Positions 1-13,311 are shown, counted from the first letter of the stretch. The stretch: DNA of 64,000 nt from Isoetes taiwanensis (GCA_021234155.1 JAJEKV010000791.1:1-64000), one strand, 5' to 3'. Translations and numbers: made by a program. Notes: generated by a model from the letters alone, not told the origin.

Positions 1-3000
1 GTCGATTCGGCCGACCTTGCGCCGGTTCTTGAAGTGGAGTTGGGGTGTTTACTGCAGCTGGGACTCTAAAATTCCCGAGGCTGTTTTTCTGTTCTAAATT
101 TCTCTCCCCAAGGCCCCGGGACGACGGGCGACCTCCGGCCCTGGACCGGGCGATCTCGACTTCGGCCAATGGACTCAGAACGTCGACATTGCCCTGGGGA
201 CTGGGTTCCGCGGGCCAGAAGACCACCAACCAAGAAGCCAAAGTAGCTCACTTCCATCACACTCTCCGTAGTCAATTGGCCTAGATGCATGGATACCGCC
301 GCGGAGGGCGGAGTGTTTCCTTCTTCGCAAAACCGACCGTAACTTGCTCCCTAGGGTAATTTTGCCATTCCTGACGATTTGGCAGGGTCTATTTGCCATT
401 CCGGAGCATCCTGCGTCCAATCCACAAAAAAAGGCGGTTTCTACAAGGTCGACATGAGGACGCTTCCGCTGCTCTGACAAGTTCTCCTGACCGATTTCCG
501 GAATCTTTGACCTTCCCTAAGAGGGGCCTCGAACGGAGGATCCAACGCACGGATAGGGGGAACCTGCCCGGAGGGTGGTCATTAGCGCAGTACCGGGGAG
601 CTGCCAGAAGGCTGCCTCGGGAACTTTTTGGATCCCGCCTCCCCGGGTCCTGGACTTCCCCTTGTGAGGGATCCCCCGCAAGGTCCTCGGGCCTCGCTTG
701 GACTTGGGGAAGGGTGCCACCGTTGCCCCCGCAACCCGCTGCCCCGACCGCTCTAATGCTAACCTTTGACCTTAGACCTTTCTCCGAAAATTAAAATTGG
801 GCCGTAGGCCGAGATGAATTAGGGATCCTACCGGGCAAAAACCGGAATTTATTTTCGCGGCAATGCATTAATTATGTAATTTACTTAATGTCTTGCCACT
901 TGCAAAGGGAAAGGCCCAAACTTCCGCCGGGCCTCTACTTGCCACGCCGGGAGGAGGAGGAAAGGCCCAAAACGTAAACCCCTAGGGCAACCCGCCGGGC
1001 CTCTTGCCCTGTCTTGAAGTGGGTTAGTGTTGAGATTCTCGGGTTGTTGCGGTTCTAAATTCTCTCCTCCCAGGTCCCAGAATGAGTGCAACACGCCGAT
1101 CTGGGACCAAGTTCCAGGGCTAAGACCACCCAACCAAAACGCAAACCCTTCTAGAGCCTCGGCAACCCACTTGTAGGGTTTACGATTTGGTGTGTCTATT
1201 TGCCATTGGAGGCCCGTCTTCCTTGTCGATTCGGCCGTTTGACCTTGCGCCGAATCTTTTGACCTAGAAGAGGGGTTGGGGTGTTGACGCCGAGGGTGGA
1301 GCGCGGGACCCTAAAATCCTCCAGAAGGGGGCCTCGGGAACTTTTTGATGCCCCTGAATCTTCTCTCCCGCAAGGCCCCCGGGATGCCAGCCGTTGCCCC
1401 CGACGGGCGACCTAACCCCCCTCCCGAATCAGATGAATTAGGATCTGACCTCAATGGCCAATGGACTCAGAACGCCGACATTGCCCTGGGGACCAAAAGT
1501 TCCGCTGGGCCAGAAGACCACCAATTCTCGGCCCCAAAAGAAGCCAAAGTAGCTCACTTCCATCACACTCCGTAGTCAATTGGCCTAGTGGGATGTGCTA
1601 AAATGGATACCGCCGCGGAGGGCGGAGTGTTTCATTCTTCGCAAAACCGACCAAAGCGGTAACTTGCTTTAGGGTAATTTCGCCATTCCTCGACGCATTT
1701 AACAGGGGCCTATTTGCTATTCCTCGAGTCTATCCCGCGTCCGAACGACAAAAACAAGGCGGTTTCTACAAGGTCGACATCGTGACGCTGGTTTGACAAG
1801 TTCTCCTTTAATCATCTCGGGAATCTTTGACCTTCCCAAGAGGGGCCCCGAACGAGGATCCAACGGTCGGATAGGGGAACCGGCCCTGGAGGGTGGTCAT
1901 TAGCTGCAGCCTCGGGGAGCGGGCCAGAAGGGTCGCCTCGGGAACTTTTTGGATCCCGGGCCCCGGGTCCTGACTCTCCCCTTTTGTGAGGGATCCCCCG
2001 CAAGGTCCTTGGCCTCGCTTTTGACTTGGGAAGGGTGCCAGCTCTGCTGCTCCGCAACGGGCTGCCCTGACCGCTCTAATGCTAACCCTTTGACCTAGAC
2101 CTTTCTCCTAAAAATTCGAAAATTGGGCCGTGTGCCGGAGATGAATTAGGGATCCTACCGGCAAAATCGGAATTTATTTTCGCAATGCATTAATTATGAA
2201 TTTATTTAATGTCTTGCCATCAGCAAAAGCGCCGACTTCTACTTGCCACACGGGAGGAGGAAAGGCCCAAACTCCGCTCCGCCGGGTTCCTTGCTCCATA
2301 TTCTCATTGCCGCTGCCAGGTCCTGCGGTAACAGACCAGACTCGCCCCCAAAACGTAAACCCTTTCTAGAGCCCGGCAACCCACGGTTTACGCCGGGAGG
2401 CCCTCTCTTGTCGATTCGCCGACCTTTGCGCCGGTCTTGAAGTGGGGTTAGTGTTGACGCCGTGAGCTGACCCTAAAATCCCTTCGGAGGTCGCTGTTCT
2501 AAATTCTCTCCCCAAGGCCCCGGGACGGACGGGCCACCTCCTCGGCCTCCTGGACCGCTGATTCGATTTCGCCAATGGACTTCAGAACGCCGACATTGCC
2601 CTGGGACCAAGTTCCGCGGGCTTTAAGACCACCCAACTCCAAGAAGCCAAAGTAGCTCACTTCCATCACACCGTAGTCAATTGGCCTAGGATGTATGGGA
2701 TACCGCCGTGGAGGGCGGAGTGTTTCCTTCTTTCGAAAACCAACGCGGTAACTTGCTCCCTAGGGTAATTTCGCCATTCCCGACGATTTGGTGTGGTCTA
2801 TTTGCCATTCCCGAGCATCCCTGCGTCTCGAACGACAAAACAAGGCGTTTCTACAAGGCCGACATCGACGTCATGGGGTTTGACAAGTTCTCCCGACCGA
2901 TCTGAATCTTTTTGACCTTCCCAAGAGGGGCCCCCGAACGGAGGATCCAACTACGGATAGGGGAACCGGCCCCGGAGGGTGGTCATTAGCGCAGCAGCCC

Positions 3001-6000
3001 CGGGGGGAGCCGCCAGAAGGGCTGCCGGAACTTTTTTGATCCCGCCGGGCCCCGGGTCCTGGGACTCTCCCTCTTGTGAGGGATCCCCGCAAGGTCCCGG
3101 GCCTCGTTTGACTTGGGGGAGGGTGCCAGCTCTGCTGTTCCTGCAATCCGGCCGCCCCCGACCGCTCTAATGCTAACCCTTTGACCTAGACCTTCTCTCC
3201 CGAAATTCAAAATTGGGCCGCGGGCTGGAGATGAATTAGGATCCAGCTGGCAAAAACGGAATTTATTTTCGCAATGCATTAATTGCGAATTTATTTAATG
3301 TCTTGCCATCGCGCAAAGCCTCTAACTTCTACTTGCCACATCGAGGAGGAAAGGCCCAAACTCCTGCCCGTCAGGCCCCTTGCCCAGATTCTCGGGGCCG
3401 CTGCCGCCAGGTCCTGCGTAACAGATTCAGACCTCGCCCCCAAAACGTAAACCCTTCTAGAGCCCGGCAACCCACAGTGGTTTACGCTTCGAGGCCCTCT
3501 CCTTGTCGATTCGGCCGGACCTCATACCGCGGTCTTGAAGTGGGAGTTGGGGTGTTGACGCCGTGAGCTGACTCCTAAAATCCTCCCGAGGTCGCTTGTC
3601 TCCAAATTTCCTCTCCCCAAGGCCCCGGGACGGACGGGCGACCCCCGCCTCCCGACCGCTGACCGACTCGCCAATGGACTCGTGAACGCCGACATTGCCC
3701 TGGGGACCAAGTTCCGTGGGCCGAAGACCACCCCAACTCCAAGAAGCGCCAAAGTAGCTCACTTCCATCACACTCAGAAGTCAATTGGCCTAGGGATGTG
3801 CATGCGGATACCGGCCGTGGAGGGCGGAGTGTTTCCCTTCTTTTCGCAAAACCGACCGTGTAACTTGCTCCCTAGGGTAATTTCGCCATTCCCGACGATT
3901 TGGCAGTGGTCTATTTGCCATTCCTCGAGCATCCTGCGTCTCGAACGACAAAACAAGGCGTTTCTACAAGGTCGACATCAGACGCCGCCGCTGTTTGACA
4001 AGTTCTCCTGACCGACCGAATCTTTTGACCTTCCCCAAGAGGGGCCCCGAACGGAGGATCCAACTGGCCGGATAGGGGAACCGGGCCCGGAGGGTGGTCA
4101 TTAGCTGCAGCCCCGGGGGAGCCGCCAGAAGGGGCTGCCGAACTTTTTGGATCCCGCCTCCCCGGGTCCCGGACTCTCCCCTCTTGTGAGGGATCCCCGC
4201 AAGGTCCCGGCCTCGTTTGACTTGGGAGGGTGCCAGCCGGTTCCCCCGCGAATCCGCTGCCCCGACCGCTCTAATGCTAACCCTTTGACCTAGACCTTCT
4301 CGGAAAAAATCATTCAAAATTGGGCCGTGTGGCCGAGATGAATTAGGATCCACCTGGAAATAAAAAACCGAATTTATTTTCGTGCAATGCATTAATTGCT
4401 CGTTGAAAATTTATTTAATGTCTTGCCATCGCATGGGGAAAAGCGCTCCGACTTCTACTTGCCACATCGGGAGGAGGAAAGGCCCAAACTCCGGGCCCGG
4501 GCCCCTTGTTCAGATTCTCTCATTGCCGCTTCTGGGCCAGGTCCTGCGTAACAGACCAGACTCGCCCCCAAAACGTAAACCCTTCTAGAGCCCCGGCAAA
4601 CCCACTGTGGTTTACGCCGAGGCCTCTCCTTGTCGATTCGCCGACCTTGCGCCGGGTCTTGAAGTGGGGTTAGGGTGTTGACGCCAGAGCGCTGGACTCC
4701 TAAAATCCCTCCCGAGGCTGCTTGCCCTCAAATTTCTCTCTCCCAAGGCCCCGGGACGGACGGGCCACCTCCCGCCCGAAATCGCTGACCGACCGCCAAT
4801 GGACTCAACGCCGACATTGCCCCTCGGGGACCAAGTTCCGCGGGCCGAAGACCACTAACTCCAAGAAGGCCAAAAGTAGCTCACTTCCATCACACTCAGA
4901 ATAATTGGCCTAGGATGTGCATGTGGGATACCGGCCGCGGGAGGGCGGAGTGTTTCCTCTTCTTTCGCAAAAACCCAACCGTAACTTGCTCCCCTAGGGT
5001 AATTTCGCCATTCCGGACGATTTGGCAGGGTCTATTTGCCATTCCGAGCATCCCTGCGCCCGAACGACAAAACAAAGGCGGTTTCTACAAGGCCGACATC
5101 GTGACGCCTCCGGGTTTGACAAGTTCTCCTGACCGACTCGAATCTTTTGACCTTCCCCAAGAGGGGCCCCCGAACGGAGGATCCAACGGCCGGATAGGGG
5201 AACCGGCCCGGAGGGTGGTCATTAGCGCAGCCCCGGGAGCGCCGCCAGAAGGGCTGTCTCGGGAACTTTTTTTTGGATCCCGGCCCCGGGTCCTGGACTC
5301 TCCCCTCTTGTGAGGGATCCCCCCAAAGGTCCCCGCCTCGCTTGACTTGGGGAGGGTGCCAGCCTGCTGCCCCGAAATCCGGGCTGCCCCGACCGCTTCT
5401 AATGCTAACCCTTTGACCTAGACCTTCTCCTAAAATTCTAAAAATTGGGCCGTAGGCCGGAGATGAATTAGGGATCCACCGGCAAAACCGAATTTATTTT
5501 CGTGCAATGCATTAATTGCGAATTTACTTAATGTCTTGCCATCAAAAAAGTGCTACCGACTTCTACTTGCCACATCGGGAGGAGGAAAGGCCCAAACTCC
5601 TCCGCCGGGCCTCCCCTTGTTCGTGATTCTCTGGCCGCCGCTGGCCAGTCCCAAGTGCAACAGATCAGGGACTCGCCCCCAAAACGTAAACCCTTCTAGA
5701 GCCCGCAACCCACGTGGTTTACGCCGGAGGCCCTCTCCTTGTCGATTCGGGCCGGACCTTGCGCCGCGGTCTTGAAGTGGGTTGGGGTGTTGACGCCAGA
5801 GCTGGGACCCCTAAAATCCTCCCGAGGCTTTTGCCCCAAATTTCTCTCCCAAGGCCCCGGGGACGGACGGGCGACCTCCCGCCTCCCGGAATCGCTGATC
5901 CGACTCCGCCAATGGACTCGTAACGCCGACATTGCCCCCGGGGACCAAGTTCCGCGGGCCGAAGACCACCAACTCCAAGAAGCGCCAAAGTAGCTCACTT

Positions 6001-9000
6001 CCATCACACTCGTAGTCAATTGGCCTAGGATGCATGAGGGATACCGCCGCGGGAGGGCGGAGTGTTTCCTTCTTTCGCAAAACCGACCGTAACTTGCTCC
6101 CTAGGGTAATTTCGGGCCATTGGGACGATTTGGCAGGTCTATTTGCCATTCCGAGCATCCCCCGTGCCCGAACGACAAAACAAGGCGGTTTCTACAAGGT
6201 CGACATCGTGACGCCTGGGGGTTTGACAAGTTCTCCTGACCCATCTGGAATCTTTTGGACCTTCCCCAAGAGGGGCCCCCCGAACGGAGGATCCAACGGC
6301 CGGATAGGGGAACGGGCCCGGAGGGTGGTCATTAGCTGCAGCCCCCGGGAGCTGCCAGCCAGAAGGGTGCCTCGGGACTTTTTTTTGGATCCCCGCCTCC
6401 CGGGTCCTGGACTCTCCCCTCTTGTGAGGGGATCCCCGCAAGGTCCCGGGCCTCGCTTTGACTTGGGGAAGGGTGCCAGTGCTGTTCCCCCGCAATCCGG
6501 GCTGCCCCCGACCGCTCTAATGCTAACCCTTTGACCTAGACCTTCTCCTAAAATTCAAAAATTGGGCCGTAGGCGGAGATGAATTAGGGATCCCACGGGC
6601 AAAAACCGAATTTATTTTCGTGCAATGCATTAATTGCGAATTTACTTAATGTCTTGCCATCGCGAAAAGTGTTACCACTTCTACTTGCCACATCGGGAGG
6701 AGGAAAGGCCCAAACTCCGGGCCCGCCGGGTTCCCTTTGCTCCGTATTCTGGCCAGCCTTTCTTGGCCAGGTCCCAGTGTAACCAGACCGGGCCCCAAAA
6801 CGTAGTAAAACCCTTCTAGAGCCCCGGCAACCCACGTGGTTTACGCTGAGGCCCTCTCCTTGTCGATTCGGCCGGACCTTGCGCCGTGGTCTTGAAGTGG
6901 GTTGGGGTGTTGACGCCGAGCGCTGACCCTAAATCCCTCGAGGTCGCTGTCCCAAATTTCTCTCCCCAAGGCCCCTGGGACGGACGGGATGCTCCCGCCT
7001 CCCGAATCGCGATCCGACTCGCCAATGGACTCCTGAACGCCGACATTGCCCTGGGACCAAGTTCCGTGGGCCAGAAGACCACCAACCCAAGAAGCCAAAG
7101 TAGCTCACTTCCATCACACTGTAGTCAATGGCCTAGGGATGCATGCGGGATATCCGTGGAGGGCGTGAAGGTTTCTTCTTTCAAGTAAAACCGACCGTGT
7201 AACTTGCTCCCTAGGGTAATTTCGCCATTCCCGGACGATTTGGCAGGTCTATTTGCCATTCCTGAGCATCCTGTGCCCGAACGACAAAACAAGGCGGTTT
7301 CTACAAGGTCGACATCAGACGCTTCCCGCTGGGTTTGACAAGTTCTCCTGACCGATCTCGAATCTTTTTGACCTTCCCAAGAGGGGCCCCCGAATCGGAG
7401 GATCCAACTGGGCCGGATAGGGGAACCGGCCCGGAGGGTGGTCATTAGCTGCAGCCCCGGGAGCCGCCGCCAGAAGGGCTGCCTCGAACTTTTTTTGGAT
7501 CCCGCCTCCCGGGTCCTGGACTCTCCCCTCTTGTGAGGGATCCCCGCAAGGTCCCGGGCCTCGCTTTGGACTTGGGGAAGGGTGCCCGCTCGGGCTCCCC
7601 CCAACGGGCTGCCCCGACCGCTCTAATGCTAACCCTTTGACCTAGACCTTCTCCAAAAATTCAAAAATTGGGCCGTAGGCCGAGATGAATTAGGGATCCA
7701 GCTGGCAAAAACCGGAATTTATTTTCGCGGCAATGCATTAATTGCGCATTTATTTAATGTCTTTGCCATCAGAAAAAGCTACCGACTTCTACTTGCCACA
7801 TCGGAGGAGGAAAGGCCCAAACTCCGGGCCCGCCGGGCCTCTTGTTCAGATTCTGCCGCCGCCGGCCAGTCCTAGTGTAATAGACAGACTCGCCCCCCAA
7901 AACGTAAACCCTTCTAGAGCCCGGGCAAACCCACGTGGTTTACGCCGGAGGCCCTCCTTGTCGATTCGCCGACCTTGGCGCGGTCTTGAAGTGGGTTGGG
8001 GTGTTGACGCCAGAGCGCTGACCCTAAAATCCTCCCGGAGGTCAATGCACCCTAAATTTCCTCTCCCCCAAGGCCCTCGGGACGGACGGGCGACTCCGGC
8101 CTCCGGACCGGGACCGACTCGCCAATGGACTCGAACGCCGACATTGCCTCGGGGACCAAGTTCCGGGCCGAAGACCACCCTCGAACTCCAAGAAGCGCCA
8201 AAGTAGCTCACTTCCATCACACTCGTGAAATAATTGGCCTAGGATGCATGCGGGATACCGCCGTGGAGGGCGGAGTGTTTCTCTTCTTTCGCGAAAACCG
8301 AACGCGGTAACTTGCTCCCCTAGGGTAATTTCGCTTATTCCGACGATTTTTGTGGTCTATTTGCCATTCCCGAGCATCCCTGCGTCTCAACGACAAAACA
8401 AGGCGTTTCTACAAGGTCGACATCGACGCCTGCGTGGTTTGACAAGTTCTCCTGACCGACTCGAATCTTTTGGACCTTCCCCGAAGAGGGGCCCCCGAAC
8501 GGAGGATCCAACGGCCGGATAGGGGAACCGGCCCGGAGGGTGGTCATTAGCTGCAGCCCCGGGAGCGCCGCCAGAAGGGCTGCCTCGAACTTTTTGATCC
8601 CGCCTCCCCGGGTCCGGACTCTCCCCTCTTGTGAGGGATCCCCGCAAGGTCCCCGCCTCGCTTTGACTTGGGAAGGGTGCCACCGTTGCCCCGCAACGGC
8701 TGCCCCGACCGCTCTAATGCTAACCCTTTGACCTAGACCTTCTCCTGCAAAAATTCAAAATTGGGCCGCAGGCCTGGAGATGAATTAGGGATCCCGGGCT
8801 GGCAAAACCGGAATTTATTTTCGCGGCAATGCATTAATTGGCGAATTTACTTATCGTCTTGCCATCGCAAAAGCTCGACTTCTACTTGCCACATCGGGAG
8901 GAGGAAAGGCCCAAACTCCCTCCGCCGGGCCTCCTTGTTCGTATTCTCTGGCTGCCGCCGCCGGTCCCTGCGCAACAGATCAGACTCGCCCCCAAAACGT

Positions 9001-12000
9001 AAACCCTTCTAGAGCCCGGCAACCCACGTGGTTTACGCCGAGGCCCTCTCCTTGTCGCCGATTCGGCCGACCTTTGCGCGGTCTTGAAGTGGGTTGGGGT
9101 GTTGACGCCAGAGCTGATCCTAAAAATCCTCCTGAGGTCGCTGTGCCCCAAATTTCTCTCCCCAAGGCCCTTCGGGACTGACGGGCGACCTCCGCCTCGG
9201 AATCACAAGGATCCGACTCGCCAATGGACTCGGGAACGCCGACATTGCCCTCGGGGACCAAGTTCCGCGGGCCGAAGACCACCCCAACTCCAAGAAGCGC
9301 CAAAGTAGCTCACTTCCATCACACTCGTAGTCAATTGGCCTAGGATGTGCATGCGGGATACCGGCCGCGGGAGGGCGGAGTGTTTCCTTCTTTTCGCAAA
9401 ACCGACGCGGTAACTTGCTCCCTAGGGTAATTTCGCCATTCCGGACGATTTGGGTGGTCTATTTGCCATTCCGAGCATCCCCTGCGTCCTAACGACAAAA
9501 AAGGCGGGTTTCTACAAGGTCGACATCGTGACTCAAGGGTTTGACAAGTTCTCCTAATCGATCTGGAATCTTTTGACCTTCCCCCAAGAGGGGCCCCGAA
9601 CGGAGGATCCAACGGCCGGATAGGGGAACCGGCCCCGGGAGGGTGGTCATTAGCTGCAGCCCCCGGGAGCGGCCGCCAGAAGGGTCGCCTCTCGAACTTT
9701 TTGGATCCCGCCTCCCCGGGTCCCGGACTCTCCCTCTTGTGAGGGATCCCCGCAAGGTCCCCGGGCCTCGCTTGACTTTGGGAAGGGTGCCGCCCGGGTT
9801 GTTCCCCGCAACGGGCTGCCCCGACCGCTCTAATGCTAACCCTTTGACCTAGACCTTCTCCCAAAATTCAAAATTGGGCCGTAGGCGGGAGATGAATTAG
9901 GGATCCCGCTGGCAAAAAACCGAATTTATTTTCGCGGCAATGCATTAATTGCTTAATTTATTTAATGTCTTGCCATCGCAAAAAGCCTCGGGACTTCTAC
10001 TTGCCACATCGGGAGGAGGAAAGGCCCAAACTCCGCCCGCCGGGCCCCTTGTTTCAGATTTCTGGCCGCCGCCAGTGTCCCAAGTGCAACAGCACCAGAC
10101 TCGGCCCCCAAAACGTAAACCCTTCTAGAGCCCGGCAACCCACTGTGGTTTACGCTTCGGAGGCCCTCTCCTTGTCGATTCTACGGGACCTTGCGCCAGT
10201 AGGTCTTGAAGTGGGGTTGGGGTGTTGACGCCAGTGAGCCGACTCCTAAAATCCCTCCGGAGGTCGCTTGCCCCAAATTTCTCCCCCCAAGGCCCTGGGG
10301 ATCTGACGGGCGACTCCGCCTCCCGGACCGCTGATCCGACTCGCCAATGGACTCAGAACGCCGACATTGCCCCTGGGGACCAAGTTCCGTGGGCAGAAGA
10401 CCACCCGAACTCCAAGAAGCCAAAGTAGCTCACTTCCATCACACCGTAGTCAATTGGCCTAGGATGTGCATGCGGGATACCTGCCGTGGAGGGCGTGAGT
10501 GTTTCCTTCTTTCGCAAAACCGACCGTGTAACTTGCTCCCCTAGGGTAATTTCGCCATTCCCCGACGATTTGGCGGTGGTCTATTTGCCATTCGAGCATC
10601 CGCGTCCGAACGACAAAACAAGGCGGTTTCTACAAGGTCGACATCGACGCCCTGGGTTTGACAAGTTCTCCAGACCGATCTGGAATCTTTTTGGACCTTC
10701 CCAAGAGGGGCCCCCGAACGGAGGATCCAACGGCCGGATAGGGGAACCGGCCCGGGAGGGTGGTCATTAGCTGCAGCCCCTGGGAGCCGCCAGAAGGGTC
10801 AGCTTCGAACTTTTTTGGATCCCCGCCTCCGGGTCCTGGGACTCTCCCTCTTGTGAGGGATCCCCGCAAGGTCCTCGGGCCTCGCTTGACTTTGGGAAGG
10901 GTGCCAGGTTGCCCCCGCAATCCTGCTGCCCTCGACCGCTCTAATGCTAACCCTTTGACCTAGACCTTCTCCGCCAAAATTCCGAAAAATTGGGCCGTAG
11001 GCCGGAGATGAATTAGGGATCCTACCGGGCAAAACCGAATTTATTTTCGCGGCAATGCATTAATTGCGAATTTACTTAATGTCTTGCCATCATAGGTGCT
11101 CCCGACTTCTACTTGCCACATCGGGAGGAGGAAAGGCCCAAACTCCGCCCGCCGCGGGCCCCTTGCTCGTGATTCTACTGCCGCTGCGGCCAGTCCCAGT
11201 GCAACAGACCAGACTCGCCCCCAAAACGTAAACCCTTCTAGAGCCCGGCAACCTACCGTGGTTTACGGGGTTTCGAGGCCTCTCCTTGTCGATTCGGGGA
11301 CCTTGGCGCCATGGTCTTGAAGTGGGGTTAGGTGTTGACGCCAGAAGCGCTGACTCCTAAAATCGAGGAGGTCGCTTGCCCCAAATTTCTCTCCCCAAGG
11401 CCCCTCGGGACGGGCGACCTGGCCTCCGAATCGCTGACCGACCGCCAATGGACTGAACGCCGACATTGCCCTGGGACCAAGTTCCGCGGGCCGTAAGACC
11501 ACCCAACTCCAAGAAGCCAAAGTAGCTCACTTCCATCACACTCAGAAGTCAATTGGGCTAGGGATGTGCATGCGGATACCGCCGCGGGAGGGCGGAGTGT
11601 TTCCTTCTTTCGCAAAAACCCAATCGTAACTTGCTCCCCTAGGGTAATTTTGCCATTCCTGGGACGCATTTGGCAGGGTCTATTTGCCATTCCCGGGAGC
11701 ATCCCTGCGTCCAACGACAAACAAAGTGGCTTTACAAGGTCGACATCGACGCCTCATGGGTTTGACAAGTTCTCCTGACCGATCTGGAATCTTTTGACCT
11801 TCCCCAAGAGGGGCCCCCGAACGGAGGATCCAACGGCCGGATAGGGGAACCGGGCCCCGGGAGGGTGGTCATTAGCTGCAGCCCTGGGGAGCGCCGCCAG
11901 AAGGGCTGCCTCTGGGAACTTTTTGATCCCGGGCCCCGGGTCCCGGACTCTCCCTCTTGTGAGGGATCCCCGCAAGGTCCTGGCCTCGCTTGACTTGGGA

Positions 12001-12494
12001 AGGGTGCCAGCCGCTGCTCCCCGCAATCCGGCTGCCTCGATCGCTCTAATGCTAACCCTTTGACCTAGACCTTTCTCCCAAAAATTCAAAATTGGGCCGC
12101 AGGCCGGAGATGAATTAGGGATCCCGCTGGCAAAAACCGAATTTATTTTCGTGCAATGCATTAATTGCGAATTTATTTAATGTCTTGCCATCGCTAAAGC
12201 TCCGACTTCTACTTTGCCACATCGGGAGGAGGAAAGGCCCAAACTCCCGCCCCGCAGCCTCCCTTGTTCAGATTCTGGCCTGCCGCTTCTGGCCAGGTCC
12301 CAAGTGCAAACAGATCAGACTCGCCCCCAAAACGTAAACCCCTTCTAGAGCCCGGCAACCCACGTGGTTTACGCCGGAGGCCCCTCCTTGTAATTCGGCC
12401 GGACCTTTGCGTCCTGGTCTTGAAGTGGAGTTAGTGTTGACGAAGCTGACCCTAAAATCCTGGAGGTTGCTTGCCCCAAATTTCTCTCCCCAAG
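1..12494. repeat. Tandem satellite array, ~1.11 kb monomer, about 11 copies
   Basis: A GC-rich unit of about 1.1 kb repeats head to tail. The landmark CAATGCATTA begins at 861, 2183, 3272, 4385, 5505, 6623, 7731, 8827, 9938, 11053 and 12154. The last nine spacings are 1089-1120 bp (mean about 1108); the first is 1322 because of an extra mosaic block. The array is already mid-monomer at base 1, so it continues to the left. It ends at about 12494, where the usual CCCCAAGGCCCCGGG run is replaced by unrelated sequence. Copies are very similar in blocks such as TTTGACAAGTTCTCC and ACTTCTACTTGCCACAT but differ by many small indels at CG, CCG and CTG/CAG positions. Frames shift from copy to copy, so the short open frames are not conserved and the unit looks non-coding. 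GGATCC recurs several times per monomer. I recognise no known satellite or rDNA spacer. Confidence 0.95.
1001..1235. repeat. Scrambled extra block within the first complete satellite monomer
   Basis: About 214 bp of extra sequence makes this monomer 1322 bp long. It consists of pieces of the same monomer in the wrong order. A CTTGAAGTGGGTT piece is followed by a CTAAATTCTCTCC piece, then a GGTCCCAG...GTGCAAC piece that normally lies upstream, then GGGACCAAGTTCC...AAGACCACCC, then a second AAACCCTTCTAGAGCC...GGCAACCCAC piece, and then GTCTATTTGCCATT from a distant part of the unit. This looks like template switching or rearrangement near an array edge; an assembly chimera is the alternative. 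Confidence 0.7.
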
Positions 12495-12904
12495 AATATC
12501 GGGAACTCGAAATTCAAGGTGAGACGCCGTTGAACCCCAAGTCGCGGTCCAAAACCCTTAGCGAATCTATGAAGAGGCTGCAACCATATATGAAGTTGTA
12601 TGTGATCATGCACGAGAATATGGCAAATCAAAGAAGCTCTTCTTGCAGCTTTGCATGGATCAGAGTCGGGCATGCCTTGTGTAGATTGTATGCGTAAGAG
12701 CAACCCCGGGTGAGCCATATGTTTGCACCGCTACGCCATGATCGAAGTGATTGGCAAGCTTGATTTAGTATGAAAGTATGCAAGTGAAGCTCAATGGTGC
12801 ACAAGTCCGGGTTTATTAAAGTGGATAGATAAACAAGGATGGAGAGAAATCTAAGTGGATAGATAAAGAAGGATAGATAAAAATACATAAGTAATCATTG
12901 CCAA
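12495..12904. other. Unique flank of the satellite array, no gene recognised
   Basis: The sequence leaves the satellite abruptly at about 12494. It holds one copy of the motif GACGCCGTTGAAC (near 12524), which also occurs as GACGCC-type repeats further right (14145-14300 and 19608-20109). Open frames here are short and match no family I know. A GATAGATAA-like short repeat lies near 12820-12880. Confidence 0.5.
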
Positions 12905-13117
12905 CTAGTGCTCCATTATTATCCGCCCAGATGTGTTAGTTTCATTGGAAGCAATACCCCAAGAATCATTGGCATCCGAAGTTGCCTCCTCCCCCATCCG
13001 GTCATTTCCATTTGATGCAATTCCCCAACTATCATTCTCACCTGATTCCTTGTTATTCAGATCATTGTTACCAATAGCATCATGTTGATTTCCTCCCCAT
13101 CGATATTCACAGAAGTT
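12905..13117 (-). pseudogene. Short reading frame with repeated Trp-Gly (WG) motif
   Basis: A minus-strand frame of about 70 codons, open from the stop at 13118-13120 to TAG at 12905-12907. It is rich in Asn, Asp, Ser and Gly. The nonapeptide NDSWGIASN occurs twice, encoded at 13010-13036 and 12944-12970, 22 residues apart. The two copies differ at five nucleotides in four codons (AGT/TCT, GGA/GGT, GCA/GCT, TCA/TCC), all synonymous, which suggests past selection on the protein. Spaced WG dipeptides in low-complexity sequence are the hallmark of the AGO hook that binds Argonaute, as in the C-terminal regions of NRPE1 and SPT5L/KTF1. That assignment is inference from composition only. There is no upstream ATG, so this would be an exon or a fragment. 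The neighbouring AGO4-like fragment lies on the other strand. Confidence 0.45.
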
Positions 13118-13311
13118 TCAATGATGTTCAATGCTTTAAAATCTCAGCCTAAAAGGGCCACCGTGAGTTTATTCTATGCATTCTACCCTCGTAAAGACCG
13201 ATTCTATGCCGTAATGGTTTGATTCCTTTTATATGTAGTTTAATAAGGAAGATGCAATGCATACTTATGCAGAGATGTTTTGCGTACGCTTAACAAACTT
13301 TTCACGACGCT

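Noticed and set aside
66-12161. Many 60-174-codon frames across the satellite, some recurring on the minus strand
   Set aside because: They shift frame between copies because monomers differ by non-triplet indels. No start, stop or protein segment is conserved across the array.
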